Source: Cytobacillus sp. NJ13 (GTDB lineage Bacteria; Bacillota; Bacilli; Bacillales; Cytobacillaceae). From it: a stretch of DNA of 64,000 nt. The stretch lies in contig JAUCFP010000006.1 in the NCBI GenBank assembly GCA_030348385.1, positions 620,001 through 684,000 on the forward strand, written 5' to 3'. The translations under genes were made by a program, and so were the position numbers. Positions within the stretch are counted from its first letter, which is position 1. Every line of letters begins with the position of its first letter. The notes beneath the pieces are model-generated. The model worked only from the letters and a program-made list of their open reading frames with translations, was not told the origin of the DNA and did no database searches. Shown here in pieces: positions 36,035 to 44,847 of this stretch.

Positions 36035-37288
36035 ATGGGACAAACGATAGCAGAAAAAATTATATCTGAACATTCAGGTAAAAGTGTACTCGCTGGAGAA
36101 TTGACGATAGTAACTGTTGATGGTGTAATGGCATCTGATACGACAGCTCCTTTGGCCATTAAGGCTTTTGAGGATATGGGTGGAGAAAGGGTTTGGGACC
36201 CATCGAAGGTAACGTTTGTAATCGATCATGCTTCCCCTGCTCCTAATGAGAAAATTGCAAATCTTCATAAAATAATGAGGGAGTTTGCTTACGAAAAAGG
36301 GATTCGACTCTATGACGTTGGAGAAGGTATTTGTCATCAGCTTATGATAGAAAAAGGTCATGTAAAGCCAGGTAATTTAATTTTGGGTGCCGATTCTCAT
36401 ACATGTACCTATGGAGCCTTGGGAGCTTTTTCAACAGGAGTTGGATCTACAGACTTGGCTGGTGTCATGTTAACAGGAAAAACTTGGATGAAAGTGCCTG
36501 AATCTATAAAGATTGAATTGACAGGTAACATTAAACATGGTGTGTCTGCTAAAGATCTTATTTTATTTTTAGTTGGAAAATTAGGCATTGCGGGTGCTAA
36601 CTACAAATCTATCGAATTTTGCGGAGAAGGAATTGCTCCTCTTTCCTTAGACAGCAGAATGACCATTGCGAATATGGCGATTGAAATGGGAGCAAAAGCA
36701 GGTTTAGTGAGTACCTATGGGTTAAAACTTGATTATTCTTTTGAACATCTCGAGCCTGATCATGATGCATCGTATGAAAAAGTGTTTCAATTTGATGTAT
36801 CGCAGCTTGAACCCCAAGTTTCAATACCGCATTCGCCGGACGATGTAAGGAATATTTCTGAAGTTGAAGGAGTTCCGGTTCAGCAAGCTTTTCTGGGCAG
36901 CTGTACAAATGGAAGATTGGAAGATTTACAGGAGGCAGCTAAATTTCTAAAGGGGAAGACTATTCATCCTCGTGTACGAATGCTGATTGCTCCTGCATCC
37001 AAGGAAGTATATTTAAAGGCATTGAGAGATGGAACTGTAGAAACACTTACATTAGCCGGTGCCAGCTTTCTTACTTCCGGATGCGGACCTTGTGTAGGGA
37101 CTCATTTGGGAGTTCCAGGAAATGAAGAGAATATCATTTCCTCCAGCAACCGCAACTTCAGAGGAAGAATGGGCAATCGGCATTCCAATATTTACTTAGC
37201 TTCACCTGCTGTTGTTGCATATTCTGCTTTGCAGGGCAAAATAGCAGATCCTCGTTATGCAATGGAGGTGGAACCTGAATGCATCTAA
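36035..37288 (+). CDS. Isopropylmalate-dehydratase-family hydro-lyase, large subunit
   Basis: 417 residues, the short form of the aconitase family (archaeal LeuC/HacA/DmdA-like) rather than the ~470-residue biosynthetic LeuC of Bacillus. Iron-sulfur ligands are visible in DSHTCTYGAL, LGSCTNGR and SGCGPCVGTHLG. The ATG follows AAAAGGGGA. The small subunit overlaps its end by 10 bp. Enzymes of this shape hydrate maleate-type dicarboxylates such as citraconate, dimethylmaleate or isopropylmaleate. In an IclR/CoA-transferase/lyase cluster a catabolic role is more likely than leucine synthesis. Confidence 0.87.
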   Translation: MGQTIAEKIISEHSGKSVLAGELTIVTVDGVMASDTTAPLAIKAFEDMGGERVWDPSKVTFVIDHASPAPNEKIANLHKIMREFAYEKGIRLYDVGEGICHQLMIEKGHVKPGNLILGADSHTCTYGALGAFSTGVGSTDLAGVMLTGKTWMKVPESIKIELTGNIKHGVSAKDLILFLVGKLGIAGANYKSIEFCGEGIAPLSLDSRMTIANMAIEMGAKAGLVSTYGLKLDYSFEHLEPDHDASYEKVFQFDVSQLEPQVSIPHSPDDVRNISEVEGVPVQQAFLGSCTNGRLEDLQEAAKFLKGKTIHPRVRMLIAPASKEVYLKALRDGTVETLTLAGASFLTSGCGPCVGTHLGVPGNEENIISSSNRNFRGRMGNRHSNIYLASPAVVAYSALQGKIADPRYAMEVEPECI

Positions 37289-37773
37289 ATGGAATAGCAC
37301 ATGTATATGGTGATGATATAGATACTGATAGAATTATCCCAGGAAAATATACTAAGACCTTAAATTTAAATGATTTGGCCAATCATGTTTTAGAAGATTT
37401 GGATCCTGATTTCCGTTCCCGATTAACAGCTGGAGATATCCTTGTTGGAGGCAGCAACTTTGGCTGCGGGTCATCTCGTGAACAAGCTCCCCTAGCCTTA
37501 AAAGCGGCAGGCGTATCAGTTGTTATCGCCAAGTCCTTTGCACGGATTTTTTATAGGAATGCAATAAATATAGGTCTTCCGCTAATTGAAATTCCGCACC
37601 ATAAAATTAAAAATCAAGATGAAATATCAGTAGATTTAGAAAGTGGAAGAGTGATAAATGTAACAGCTAATAATGAATACTTTGGAACAAAAATGCCTGA
37701 AGTCATGATTCACATCCTAAATGCCGGTGGATTGGCTTCATATTTAAAAACAAATAAGAACTATAGCATTTAG
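37279..37773 (+). CDS. Isopropylmalate-dehydratase-family hydro-lyase, small subunit
   Basis: 164 residues, again the short type. The swivel-domain motifs DIDTDRIIPGKY and GGSNFGCGSSREQAPLALKAAG (active-site Ser and Arg) are intact, as is FARIFYRNAINIGLP. ATG 37279 lies inside the end of the large-subunit gene with GGAGGTGG in front. Partner of the 36035 gene. Confidence 0.88.
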   Translation: MHLNGIAHVYGDDIDTDRIIPGKYTKTLNLNDLANHVLEDLDPDFRSRLTAGDILVGGSNFGCGSSREQAPLALKAAGVSVVIAKSFARIFYRNAINIGLPLIEIPHHKIKNQDEISVDLESGRVINVTANNEYFGTKMPEVMIHILNAGGLASYLKTNKNYSI

Positions 37774-37902
37774 AAATACGGTATAACCTGCTCATTTTAA
37801 AGGTGGAATTGTAAATAATTGACTCTCAAAAAAAGTATATAAGCGATAAGAATCGTGTCCAAAATGCTTGGAATATGATTTCCTTTAAATAATTGAATAC
37901 TT

Positions 37903-37975
37903 AACACTCATATTAGCTCCTGTTTTTATGGTTAGTCGACTCTAATATATATTTCAGCCGTGAGTGTTTTTCTTT
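37903..37975 (+). terminator. Possible terminator between dehydratase and CoA-transferase genes
   Basis: AACACTCA and TGAGTGTT enclose a long loop with an inner TATTAG/CTAATA pair, followed by TTTCTTTAAG. The 282-nt gap would otherwise be unexplained. Weakly supported. Confidence 0.4.
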
Positions 37976-38055
37976 AAGTAAACCTCGGGACTTAATAAAT
38001 ATCTATCATCAAGGGTTACATCAGCATAATTTAGATTTTTTAACGGAGGGATAAT

Positions 38056-39261
38056 ATGACTGGAACAAATTTTGGTCCCTTAACAGGGGTGAAAATTCTT
38101 GATATCTCGACTATGATTGCGGCTCCATTTGGTGCAACATTATTAGCTGACTTAGGTGCGGATGTAACAAAAATAGAGCATCCAAAAGGAGATAGCCTAA
38201 GATCAGTTGGTCCCTGGAAAGATGATGAGCCTCTAAGATGGCCAGGTATTTCACGCAATAAAAAATCTGTTACATTAAATATCAATTCTCCTGAGGGTAA
38301 AGAGATCTTTTTAAAGTTAATAAAAGATGTTGATGTTCTTATAGAGAATTTTCGTCCAGGTACATTGGAAAAATGGGGACTTGGTTATGAGGTTTTAAAA
38401 GAAATAAACAAAAAATTAATCATGGTCCGCATTTCGGGTTATGGCCAGACAGGCCCATATAGGGAAAAAGCGGGTTTTGGGACTCCAGGCACTGCATTTA
38501 GCGGACATACATATATACAAGGCTTTCCAGATCGTCCTCCTGTAAGTCCATCATACTCTCTATTAGACTATGTAACTGGAATATATGCTGCGTTCTCTAC
38601 AGTGAGTGCATTATATTATCGGGACAATAATGTGGGAGGTGCCGGTCAAGTAGTAGAAATGGGACTTTATGAATCGATTTTTAGAATGTTCGATTTTTTA
38701 ATTGCTGAATTTGATCAAAATGAAGTTGTAAGAGGGAGAAGTCCAGGTCTTGCAGGACACTCAAGTCCTGCAGGAACATATGAAACAAAGGATGGGAAAT
38801 TTGTAGTGCTTGTCTGCAGTTCGGATGCAACCTTTAATAGATTAGCCGACGCAATGAATCGAAAAGATATGCTTGAGGATGACAGGTATTACACGAATGC
38901 TGTACGGTTAAAAAATGATCATGAAGTTCAAGAGATCGTAATTCGTTTTATTAAACAGCTTACTCTAACTGAACTTCAAGAAAAGTTGGATGAATATGGT
39001 GTGCCAATGAGTCCGATTTTAAGCATAGAAGATATTTTTAAAGATCCACACTATGCTGCACGGCAAAATATAGTCGAAGTGGAGCATCCGCGTTTAGGCA
39101 AATTAAAGGTACCTGGTATTGTACCTAAATTTTCTGAAACTCCTGGTTCAATCCGCTGCCGTGCACCTGAATTAGGTGAACATAATAACGAAATATTACG
39201 AGATCAGTTAGGGTTGACACAGGATGAGCTTACCATCCTCAAAGAGAGGGGGATTATCTAA
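38056..39261 (+). CDS. CaiB/BaiF family (class III) CoA-transferase
   Basis: 401 residues; ATG behind ACGGAGGG. Family marks: KILDISTMIAAPFGATLLADLGADVTKIEHP, DVLIENFRPGTLEKWGLGYEVL, RISGYGQTGPY and the catalytic Asp in SLLDYVTGIYAAF. Class III enzymes move CoA between carboxylic acids, for example from succinyl-CoA to citramalate or carnitine-like acids. The stop overlaps the lyase start by one base (TAATG), so the activated acid is probably the lyase substrate. Confidence 0.88.
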   Translation: MTGTNFGPLTGVKILDISTMIAAPFGATLLADLGADVTKIEHPKGDSLRSVGPWKDDEPLRWPGISRNKKSVTLNINSPEGKEIFLKLIKDVDVLIENFRPGTLEKWGLGYEVLKEINKKLIMVRISGYGQTGPYREKAGFGTPGTAFSGHTYIQGFPDRPPVSPSYSLLDYVTGIYAAFSTVSALYYRDNNVGGAGQVVEMGLYESIFRMFDFLIAEFDQNEVVRGRSPGLAGHSSPAGTYETKDGKFVVLVCSSDATFNRLADAMNRKDMLEDDRYYTNAVRLKNDHEVQEIVIRFIKQLTLTELQEKLDEYGVPMSPILSIEDIFKDPHYAARQNIVEVEHPRLGKLKVPGIVPKFSETPGSIRCRAPELGEHNNEILRDQLGLTQDELTILKERGII

Positions 39262-40229
39262 TGGATCGACTATTAATTCCCAAGAAAGTAATCATTTGTG
39301 AAGTTGCTCCTCGTGATGGATTTCAAGCTGAACATACATGGATTCCTACAGAAAAAAAACTTGAAATCATAAAGCTGCTGGCAAGGACAGGAGTGCAGTC
39401 GATTGAATTAACTTCATTTGTTCATCCAAAAGCCATTCCACAATTAAAAGATGCAGAGATGGTCGCAGCACTTGCTTTGCAAACAGAAGAGTTAGAGGGA
39501 ATAAAATTTCGAGCACTAGTACCTAATGTAAGAGGTGCGCAAAGAGCTATTGATGCTGGTATAAAAAAGCTTAAACTCATGCTTTCAGCTACAGACTCAC
39601 ATAGTATCTCGAACGCCAACTCAAATGTGGAAGAAGCCCAAAATGCATTAGAACCAATCATTAATTTGGCAGTAAAACACAATGTTGATGTTGGGGGCTC
39701 TATTTCTGTCATTTTTGGCTGTCCTTATGAAGGATTAGTGCCTCTAAAAAAAATTATTCCTATCATGGATCGATATAAGTCGATGGGCATAAAAGAAATT
39801 TCTTTAGCCGATACAACCGGTATGGGTAACCCTTATCAGGTATACAACTACTTAGGTGTACTTCAGGTACAATATCCTGATATAACTTTTTCGATGCATT
39901 TGCATGATACACGAGGAATGGCATTTGCAAATGCAGTTGCTGCTCTTCAACAGGGCATTTTTAATTTTGACAGTTCTATTGCAGGACTTGGAGGCTGTCC
40001 ATACGCCCCGGGAGCCAGCGGGAACATTGCAACTGAAGATTTAGTTCATAGTTTCCACGAAATGGGGATTGAAACAGGTATAGATTTGGATAATGCAATC
40101 ATAGCAGCGAATAAGATAAATGAGATGCTAGGGAAAAAGGAGAAAAGCAGCTATATGTTACAAGCAGGACCTAATTCACAACTAAGCACTAAACCTGATA
40201 AACAACATAAATTGGAGTCTGTGAATTAA
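39261..40229 (+). CDS. HMG-CoA lyase family enzyme (3-hydroxyacyl-CoA cleaving)
   Basis: 322 residues. EVAPRDGFQAEHTWIPTEKK (Arg-Asp catalytic pair), IELTSFVHPKAIPQLKDAEMV, metal ligands in MHLHDTRGM and the signature Cys loop GLGGCPYAPGASGN are all present. Family members cleave 3-hydroxy-3-methylglutaryl-CoA or related tertiary-alcohol thioesters. Because the upstream hydro-lyase should make a malate-type acid and the CoA-transferase should activate it, citramalyl-CoA cleavage to acetyl-CoA and pyruvate is a coherent alternative to HMG-CoA. Substrate is inferred. Confidence 0.85.
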   Translation: MDRLLIPKKVIICEVAPRDGFQAEHTWIPTEKKLEIIKLLARTGVQSIELTSFVHPKAIPQLKDAEMVAALALQTEELEGIKFRALVPNVRGAQRAIDAGIKKLKLMLSATDSHSISNANSNVEEAQNALEPIINLAVKHNVDVGGSISVIFGCPYEGLVPLKKIIPIMDRYKSMGIKEISLADTTGMGNPYQVYNYLGVLQVQYPDITFSMHLHDTRGMAFANAVAALQQGIFNFDSSIAGLGGCPYAPGASGNIATEDLVHSFHEMGIETGIDLDNAIIAANKINEMLGKKEKSSYMLQAGPNSQLSTKPDKQHKLESVN

Positions 40230-40274
40230 CTCAAAAATAACTAATAACTAAGAAGCTTTTTAGTTAAGTAGAAG

Positions 40275-40309
40275 GCCGATTATCCTTAAGGGAGAAATCG
40301 GCTTTTTTA
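40275..40309 (+). terminator. Terminator of the IclR cluster
   Basis: GCCGATT and AATCGGC form a 7-bp stem with TTTTTT after it. Confidence 0.85.
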
Positions 40310-40431
40310 TACAAGATTTAGATCTGGCATGAAAACCTGTCAAGCCATCATAATAAATAATAAAATAATATCCTTTTATGATCGAAATATTTTCTCTAGA
40401 ACAGTCAATCCACTGAAGGGTGACGGCCACA

Positions 40432-41604
40432 TTGAAATTTCTTAATTATTTCGAGGAGCATTTAATCACAATAATTACATTTTTGATCATGATTGGAATT
40501 ATGGGGACACGCCCTTTAATTTCATTGCTTTCAAATGATTTAAATGCAACCCCGATAGAGATAGGGATCATCATTGCCCTTTTTCCATTGCTTCCGACTT
40601 TTTTTGCTATAAAAATTGGCTATTATGTTGATTGGGTAGGATATAAGAAGCCTATCATTTTCAGCACAATATTGTGCACGTGCTCTCTAATTATTCCGAT
40701 GTTTTTTGTAAGTCTGACAGCTGTTTATATTTCTCAATTAGCCGCAGGCATTGGGCAAACAATTTTTGTGGTTTCTGCACAGGCCATGGCTGGACAATTA
40801 AGCACGGAGGAATCCACGAGAGAGAAGTATATTATGAAATTCAGCATTGGTGTTGCTTTGGGCAGTTTTATCGGTCCGTTAGCCGGAGGAATTATAGGTG
40901 AGAAATATGGGTACCCATTTGCTATAGGGACTTTAGGCAGCATAGGTTTTATGTCAGTTATTCTTTCAATTTTTTTAAGAGGAAAAATAGAATCTCTTGA
41001 AAACAAATTTAAGAAAAAGAACAACATACTTGATTCTGTGAAATTATTAAAGAATCCCAATCTAAGGAAGGCTTTTTTAGTGAGTATTTTTGTATTGCTT
41101 GGTAAAGATATTTACACTGCCTACTTTCCACTATTAGCCTTAGAATTTGAATTGACTGTTTCAGCCATAGGCGTAATCATATCGATTAATGCTATTGCAG
41201 GCATTTTGATCAGGTGGTCTTTACCTTTTCTTTTACGTACATCTTCCCGGAACACCATTGCCATTAGCTCAATTATTTTATCTGGTATGTGTTTCCTTCT
41301 CTTGCCATTTTTTAATAGCATATCAGTTTTATCTTTGTTTTCCTTCATTTTAGGTATAGGCTTAGGGCTTGGTCAGCCGCTTTCTATATCTACAACTATT
41401 AACTACTTGCCAAACGAAAAAGTGGGAGAAGGGCTTGGCCTTCGATTAACAGCAAATCGACTGACTCAGATGTCAGCACCGGTTATTTTCGGAGCTATTG
41501 CAGATTTTATTAGTATGTCTGCTGTATTTTGGATCGTTGGGGGCATTTTGTTGCTCGGAGGAAGAAAGACGAGTTTAGTAGAAGGAAAAAAGGAAACATT
41601 TTAA
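40432..41604 (+). CDS. MFS transporter
   Basis: 390 residues from TTG 40432, 11 nt after AAGGG; GTG 40420 overlaps that site. Twelve membrane helices; a GYYVDWVGYKKP loop between helices 2 and 3 resembles the MFS motif A, and GVALGSFIGPLAGG is motif C-like, a mark of drug-proton antiporters. It follows the lyase after a terminator, so it has separate transcription but may serve the same substrate or a product. Confidence 0.8.
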   Translation: MKFLNYFEEHLITIITFLIMIGIMGTRPLISLLSNDLNATPIEIGIIIALFPLLPTFFAIKIGYYVDWVGYKKPIIFSTILCTCSLIIPMFFVSLTAVYISQLAAGIGQTIFVVSAQAMAGQLSTEESTREKYIMKFSIGVALGSFIGPLAGGIIGEKYGYPFAIGTLGSIGFMSVILSIFLRGKIESLENKFKKKNNILDSVKLLKNPNLRKAFLVSIFVLLGKDIYTAYFPLLALEFELTVSAIGVIISINAIAGILIRWSLPFLLRTSSRNTIAISSIILSGMCFLLLPFFNSISVLSLFSFILGIGLGLGQPLSISTTINYLPNEKVGEGLGLRLTANRLTQMSAPVIFGAIADFISMSAVFWIVGGILLLGGRKTSLVEGKKETF

Positions 41605-41658
41605 TGTGAACTCCAGAAGAATATATTTGTTTATAACAGGGTAAAGTCACCCTTCAGA

Positions 41659-41680
41659 AAGCTCAGGGCGACCTGAGCTT
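41659..41680 (+). terminator. Hairpin after the MFS gene
   Basis: AAGCTCAGG-GCGA-CCTGAGCTT, perfect 9-bp arms. The following CCTATTATTA is not a real T run, so termination strength is uncertain. Confidence 0.55.
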
Positions 41681-41750
41681 CCTATTATTAATTCATTTCT
41701 TTCAACCTACTTCTAGTATTCCATTATTATTTTATTAAATGGACCTGCTC

Positions 41751-42251
41751 TCAATAAAGATTATATTCTCCATTCTCCGGTCCGCTTCCAGCTGAAGGAA
41801 AAGTTACACCCATCGTACGCAAAGCTTCTTTAGCTTGTGTTAGGTAATTTTCTGCCTGGTCCTGCCATCTGATGATCAAACTTATAAACGCCTTATACTC
41901 AGGACCTGCATTTTCCTCCATTGTTTTTAGTCCTTCACGCACCTTTTTATCCTGATTTTCCGCATTCACGATGCAAGCCGCCATTGTGGCGATGATCGAT
42001 TGCCGCTGCTCTCCATTTACTAGTCTATGGGCACATCCAACAGCGGTCACGCGGTGATACGAAGCCGGAACCAGGTGATTGTGCATCTCCGCATTTCCTT
42101 TTAAATCTTTGGTCTCGGGAATATGGAAAAGTTCAGAGCTCATCGAACAAACCATTTGTTCAGCATATAAACTTTGCTGCAGCAGCGTTAAAATATCTCT
42201 CCAGCTAGTTGCCCGATAATATGGATAATAATAAGGATTCAATCGAACCAT
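41751..42251 (-). CDS. Unknown helical protein with Tyr-rich N-terminus
   Basis: 166 residues, largely helical. The N-terminus MVRLNPYYYPYYRATSW recalls the start of the cupin protein at 62771 and some spore-coat proteins. LLQQSLYAEQMVCSMSSELF and later Glu/His-containing helices might be a four-helix, ferritin-like bundle, but I cannot confirm metal ligands. The ATG follows AAAGGAGATGG. It is monocistronic. I do not recognise the family. Confidence 0.6.
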   Translation of the reverse strand: MVRLNPYYYPYYRATSWRDILTLLQQSLYAEQMVCSMSSELFHIPETKDLKGNAEMHNHLVPASYHRVTAVGCAHRLVNGEQRQSIIATMAACIVNAENQDKKVREGLKTMEENAGPEYKAFISLIIRWQDQAENYLTQAKEALRTMGVTFPSAGSGPENGEYNLY

Positions 42252-42357
42252 CTCCTTTTATGGATATTGGAACCCCATCATCATTATAGATATGTTTGTT
42301 AATCGGGTGTCATGTCATCTTGTAAGGTGGCGGTTAGTCCTTATTTAAGCTTATCTT

Positions 42358-43704
42358 TTAGATATAAGAATGGGCTAACGCACGAATCCCGTCCCCGATC
42401 TTCTTCACTCCAACTGCAATTTTCCGGTCCTCCACCTGGGAGACACTCAATCGAATTCTATTTTGCTTTAGATATTCTGGAAGATACATGGGTGCAGCAT
42501 CCTGAACCAATACATTTTTCTTTTGGAGATGCTTCACAAGATGCTTCGCTTTCATTCTGCCCGGGAGGACAACTGTCGAATAGAATCCCGAATCCCCGCC
42601 AGTAAATGAAGAATCGGGAGGCAAATGCTCCAGGTATGCCTTTTTGAGAATGGAACCTTTCTTTTTGTATTGCTGCCGGAGTTTATCAATATGGGCTTTA
42701 AACATACCGCTGCTTAAGTAAATCTCAAGTGCCCCTTGTGTAAGGACGGGTGTATGGACGTCCGCTGCAAATTTGGCTTGTGTAAAACGTTTCATTAAGG
42801 CTTCTGGAAGAACTGCCAATCCTAATCGCAGCCCTGGCAGCAAAACTTTCGAAAAGCTTTTTGTGTATATGACTCTTCCGGAAGGATCATAGGCAAACAT
42901 GGGATCTGCCTTTTTCCTTGTATCGAGATCTCCCATATAGTCATCCTCCACTATATAGACATCATATTTCTGAGCAAGCTCGACCATATGCTTTTTTTCC
43001 TGGTTGGAGTAGCTGCAGCCTGTAGGGTTTTGAAATCTGGAAACGGTGTAGAAAAACTTGATGTTTCTCTCTCTGAATATCTTTTCTAAGTAATTGAGGT
43101 CAATTCCTTTCTGATTCACCTCTATGCCAATAGGCTTCAAGCCGCGGGAAGTGATGGAATCTATGAAACTGAAGTGGGTTGGCTGTTCCACGCAGATCTC
43201 TTTTTTTCTATTGGGAAAAGGGAGTGAGACCAAGAGATCCAGAGCCTGCTGGGAGCCGGATACAACCGCAATTCTTTCAGGCGGGGCGAAAACCTGCAGA
43301 TCCTGAAGCTGAGCTGAAAGCTGATGCCGAAGACTCGGCAAACCGAGGGGATGGGAATACTGAAACATTTCCTCCTTATAAAGCTCAATTGCCTGATTCA
43401 TACAATGCTGGTAATCACGGTATGGCATCTTGCTTTTATCCGGTCCTGCTGAGATAAAGTCAATGATCATAGGTTTTGGTTTTTTTGGCCTATCAGAGCC
43501 TACCGCAAAATAGCCGCTTTTTGGTACAGAGTAGATGAGGTGTGCCTTTTCCAATTCACTGTAAGCTTTCATCACTGTGTTGATGCCGCAGTTGAATTCT
43601 TTGGCAAATCTGCGGATGGAAGGGAGCTTTTCTCCGGCTTTCATGCGTTCATTATCCAATCTGGTTTGGATTTCCTCTATGATTTCATCATATTTAGTGC
43701 CCAT
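42358..43704 (-). CDS. MocR-type (GntR-aminotransferase) regulator
   Basis: The start is ATG 43704, about 7 nt after GAGGAG; the frame runs open to 43815 but without a binding site. 448 residues: a GntR winged helix-turn-helix (KLPSIRRFAKEFNCGINTVMKAYSELEKAHLI), a linker, and a fold-type I aminotransferase domain with VVSGSQQALDLL, VEDDYMGDL and the PLP Lys in YTKSFSKVLLPGLRLG. MocR proteins sense PLP and amino-acid ligands. It diverges from a class D beta-lactamase gene 146 nt away, which it may control; a MocR protein is reported to regulate a penicillin-binding protein gene in Brevibacillus. Confidence 0.88.
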   Translation of the reverse strand: MGTKYDEIIEEIQTRLDNERMKAGEKLPSIRRFAKEFNCGINTVMKAYSELEKAHLIYSVPKSGYFAVGSDRPKKPKPMIIDFISAGPDKSKMPYRDYQHCMNQAIELYKEEMFQYSHPLGLPSLRHQLSAQLQDLQVFAPPERIAVVSGSQQALDLLVSLPFPNRKKEICVEQPTHFSFIDSITSRGLKPIGIEVNQKGIDLNYLEKIFRERNIKFFYTVSRFQNPTGCSYSNQEKKHMVELAQKYDVYIVEDDYMGDLDTRKKADPMFAYDPSGRVIYTKSFSKVLLPGLRLGLAVLPEALMKRFTQAKFAADVHTPVLTQGALEIYLSSGMFKAHIDKLRQQYKKKGSILKKAYLEHLPPDSSFTGGDSGFYSTVVLPGRMKAKHLVKHLQKKNVLVQDAAPMYLPEYLKQNRIRLSVSQVEDRKIAVGVKKIGDGIRALAHSYI

Positions 43705-43729
43705 GAATATACTCCTCTCGTGGGATTTG

Positions 43730-43769
43730 TATGGGTACAGTTGGCCAAAACTGTTCTTTTCTGTATCCA
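43730..43769. promoter_or_regulatory. Nested inverted repeats between mocR-type gene and beta-lactamase
   Basis: An outer ATGGGTACAG/CTGTATCCAT pair surrounds an inner ACAGTT/AACTGT pair. Its position in the divergent promoter region suggests the regulator's operator. No experimental support is visible from sequence. Confidence 0.45.
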
Positions 43770-43850
43770 TCATGCTGTTTATAGTATAAGGGACAAATAT
43801 CAGAGCTGACATCATGACGGAAATCCTATTTTATGAAGGAGGAAGAAAAG

Positions 43851-44648
43851 ATGAAGTGGATGAGAAGAGCGGGTATTGTGGTCCTTTCCGGGTTATTGCT
43901 GCTGACTGGTACAGGTGCTGAGGCATTAGGCGGAAAAGAAAACACAAAAGAGATGCACCTTGAAGAAGCTTTTGCAGGAAAAGAGGGCACTATGGTTCTC
44001 AAAAATCTTAAGAATGACAAAGTTTATGTCTACAACAAGGAGAGGAGCAAAGAGAGGCTGACGCCTGAATCAACCTTTAAGGTCGCCAATGCCCTAATCG
44101 GACTGGAAACTGCCGCTGTTAGAGATGAATACGAAGTGAAAAGGTGGGATGGAGTTGAACGCGAATTTGAAAGCTGGAACCGGGACCATTCGCTTGCTTC
44201 TGCCATGAGGGAATCAGCTATATGGTTTTATCAGGACCTGGCGAGAACGATTGGTGAAAAGAAGATGAATGAGTACGTTTCAAGGATAGAGTATGGCAAC
44301 CAGGATATATCCGGTGGGATTGATGCTTTTTGGCTGGACAGCAGCCTGAGAATATCCGCAGCAGAGCAAGCTGATTTTGTCGAAAAACTGGTTGAAGAAG
44401 ACTTGCCTTTTTCACAAAAGAACCAAAAGACAGTCAAACGTATGATGATTCAGGATGAACAGGATCATTTCATCCTGCACGGCAAAACCGGGACAAGATT
44501 GTCTGACATGGGACTGGGCTGGTACGTTGGCTTTATTGAAACAGAGAAGGGCACATGGGTGTTTTCGGTGAATATTGATGGAACAGGTACCGAGGCTAAG
44601 AATATTGCTGTGGAAGTACTGAAGGAGAAAAAAATCATTAAAAAGTAA
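43851..44648 (+). CDS. Class D beta-lactamase
   Basis: 265 residues from ATG 43851, 8 nt after AAGGAGG. A signal peptide (MKWMRRAGIVVLSGLLLL...) directs export. Class D motifs are complete: active-site Ser74 and Lys77 in STFK, S-A-I in RESAIWF (usual S-x-V), YGN in IEYGNQD, WLDSSL, and KTG in HGKTGT. Similar intrinsic enzymes occur in Bacillus species. It hydrolyses penicillins in the family; the spectrum cannot be read from sequence. The divergent MocR-type gene may regulate it. Confidence 0.9.
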   Translation: MKWMRRAGIVVLSGLLLLTGTGAEALGGKENTKEMHLEEAFAGKEGTMVLKNLKNDKVYVYNKERSKERLTPESTFKVANALIGLETAAVRDEYEVKRWDGVEREFESWNRDHSLASAMRESAIWFYQDLARTIGEKKMNEYVSRIEYGNQDISGGIDAFWLDSSLRISAAEQADFVEKLVEEDLPFSQKNQKTVKRMMIQDEQDHFILHGKTGTRLSDMGLGWYVGFIETEKGTWVFSVNIDGTGTEAKNIAVEVLKEKKIIKK

Positions 44649-44667
44649 TTTTAACTGAACCTAATGA

Positions 44668-44691
44668 GGGAAACCATGCTTATGGTTTCCC
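44668..44691 (+). terminator. Hairpin after the beta-lactamase gene
   Basis: GGGAAACCAT-GCTT-ATGGTTTCCC, perfect 10-bp arms. No T run follows, so it may be a transcript-end stabiliser rather than a strong terminator. Confidence 0.6.
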
Positions 44692-44847
44692 AATTGTAAA
44701 AACTAAGCAGGAATAAATAGCTTATAGATAAAATGCTTTACCAAAATTCCCATATTTCTTAATACTCTCCGTATCTTTTTAAGAAGGAAAAACGTTATAT
44801 AAGATGAATGTATTTATTGCAGCTATTAAAGTGAACGGGGGAAAAGT

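Noticed and set aside
36035..37773. Leucine biosynthesis leuC-leuD
   Set aside because: Subunits are of the short 417/164-residue type and sit in an IclR/importer/CoA-transferase cluster without leuA or leuB.
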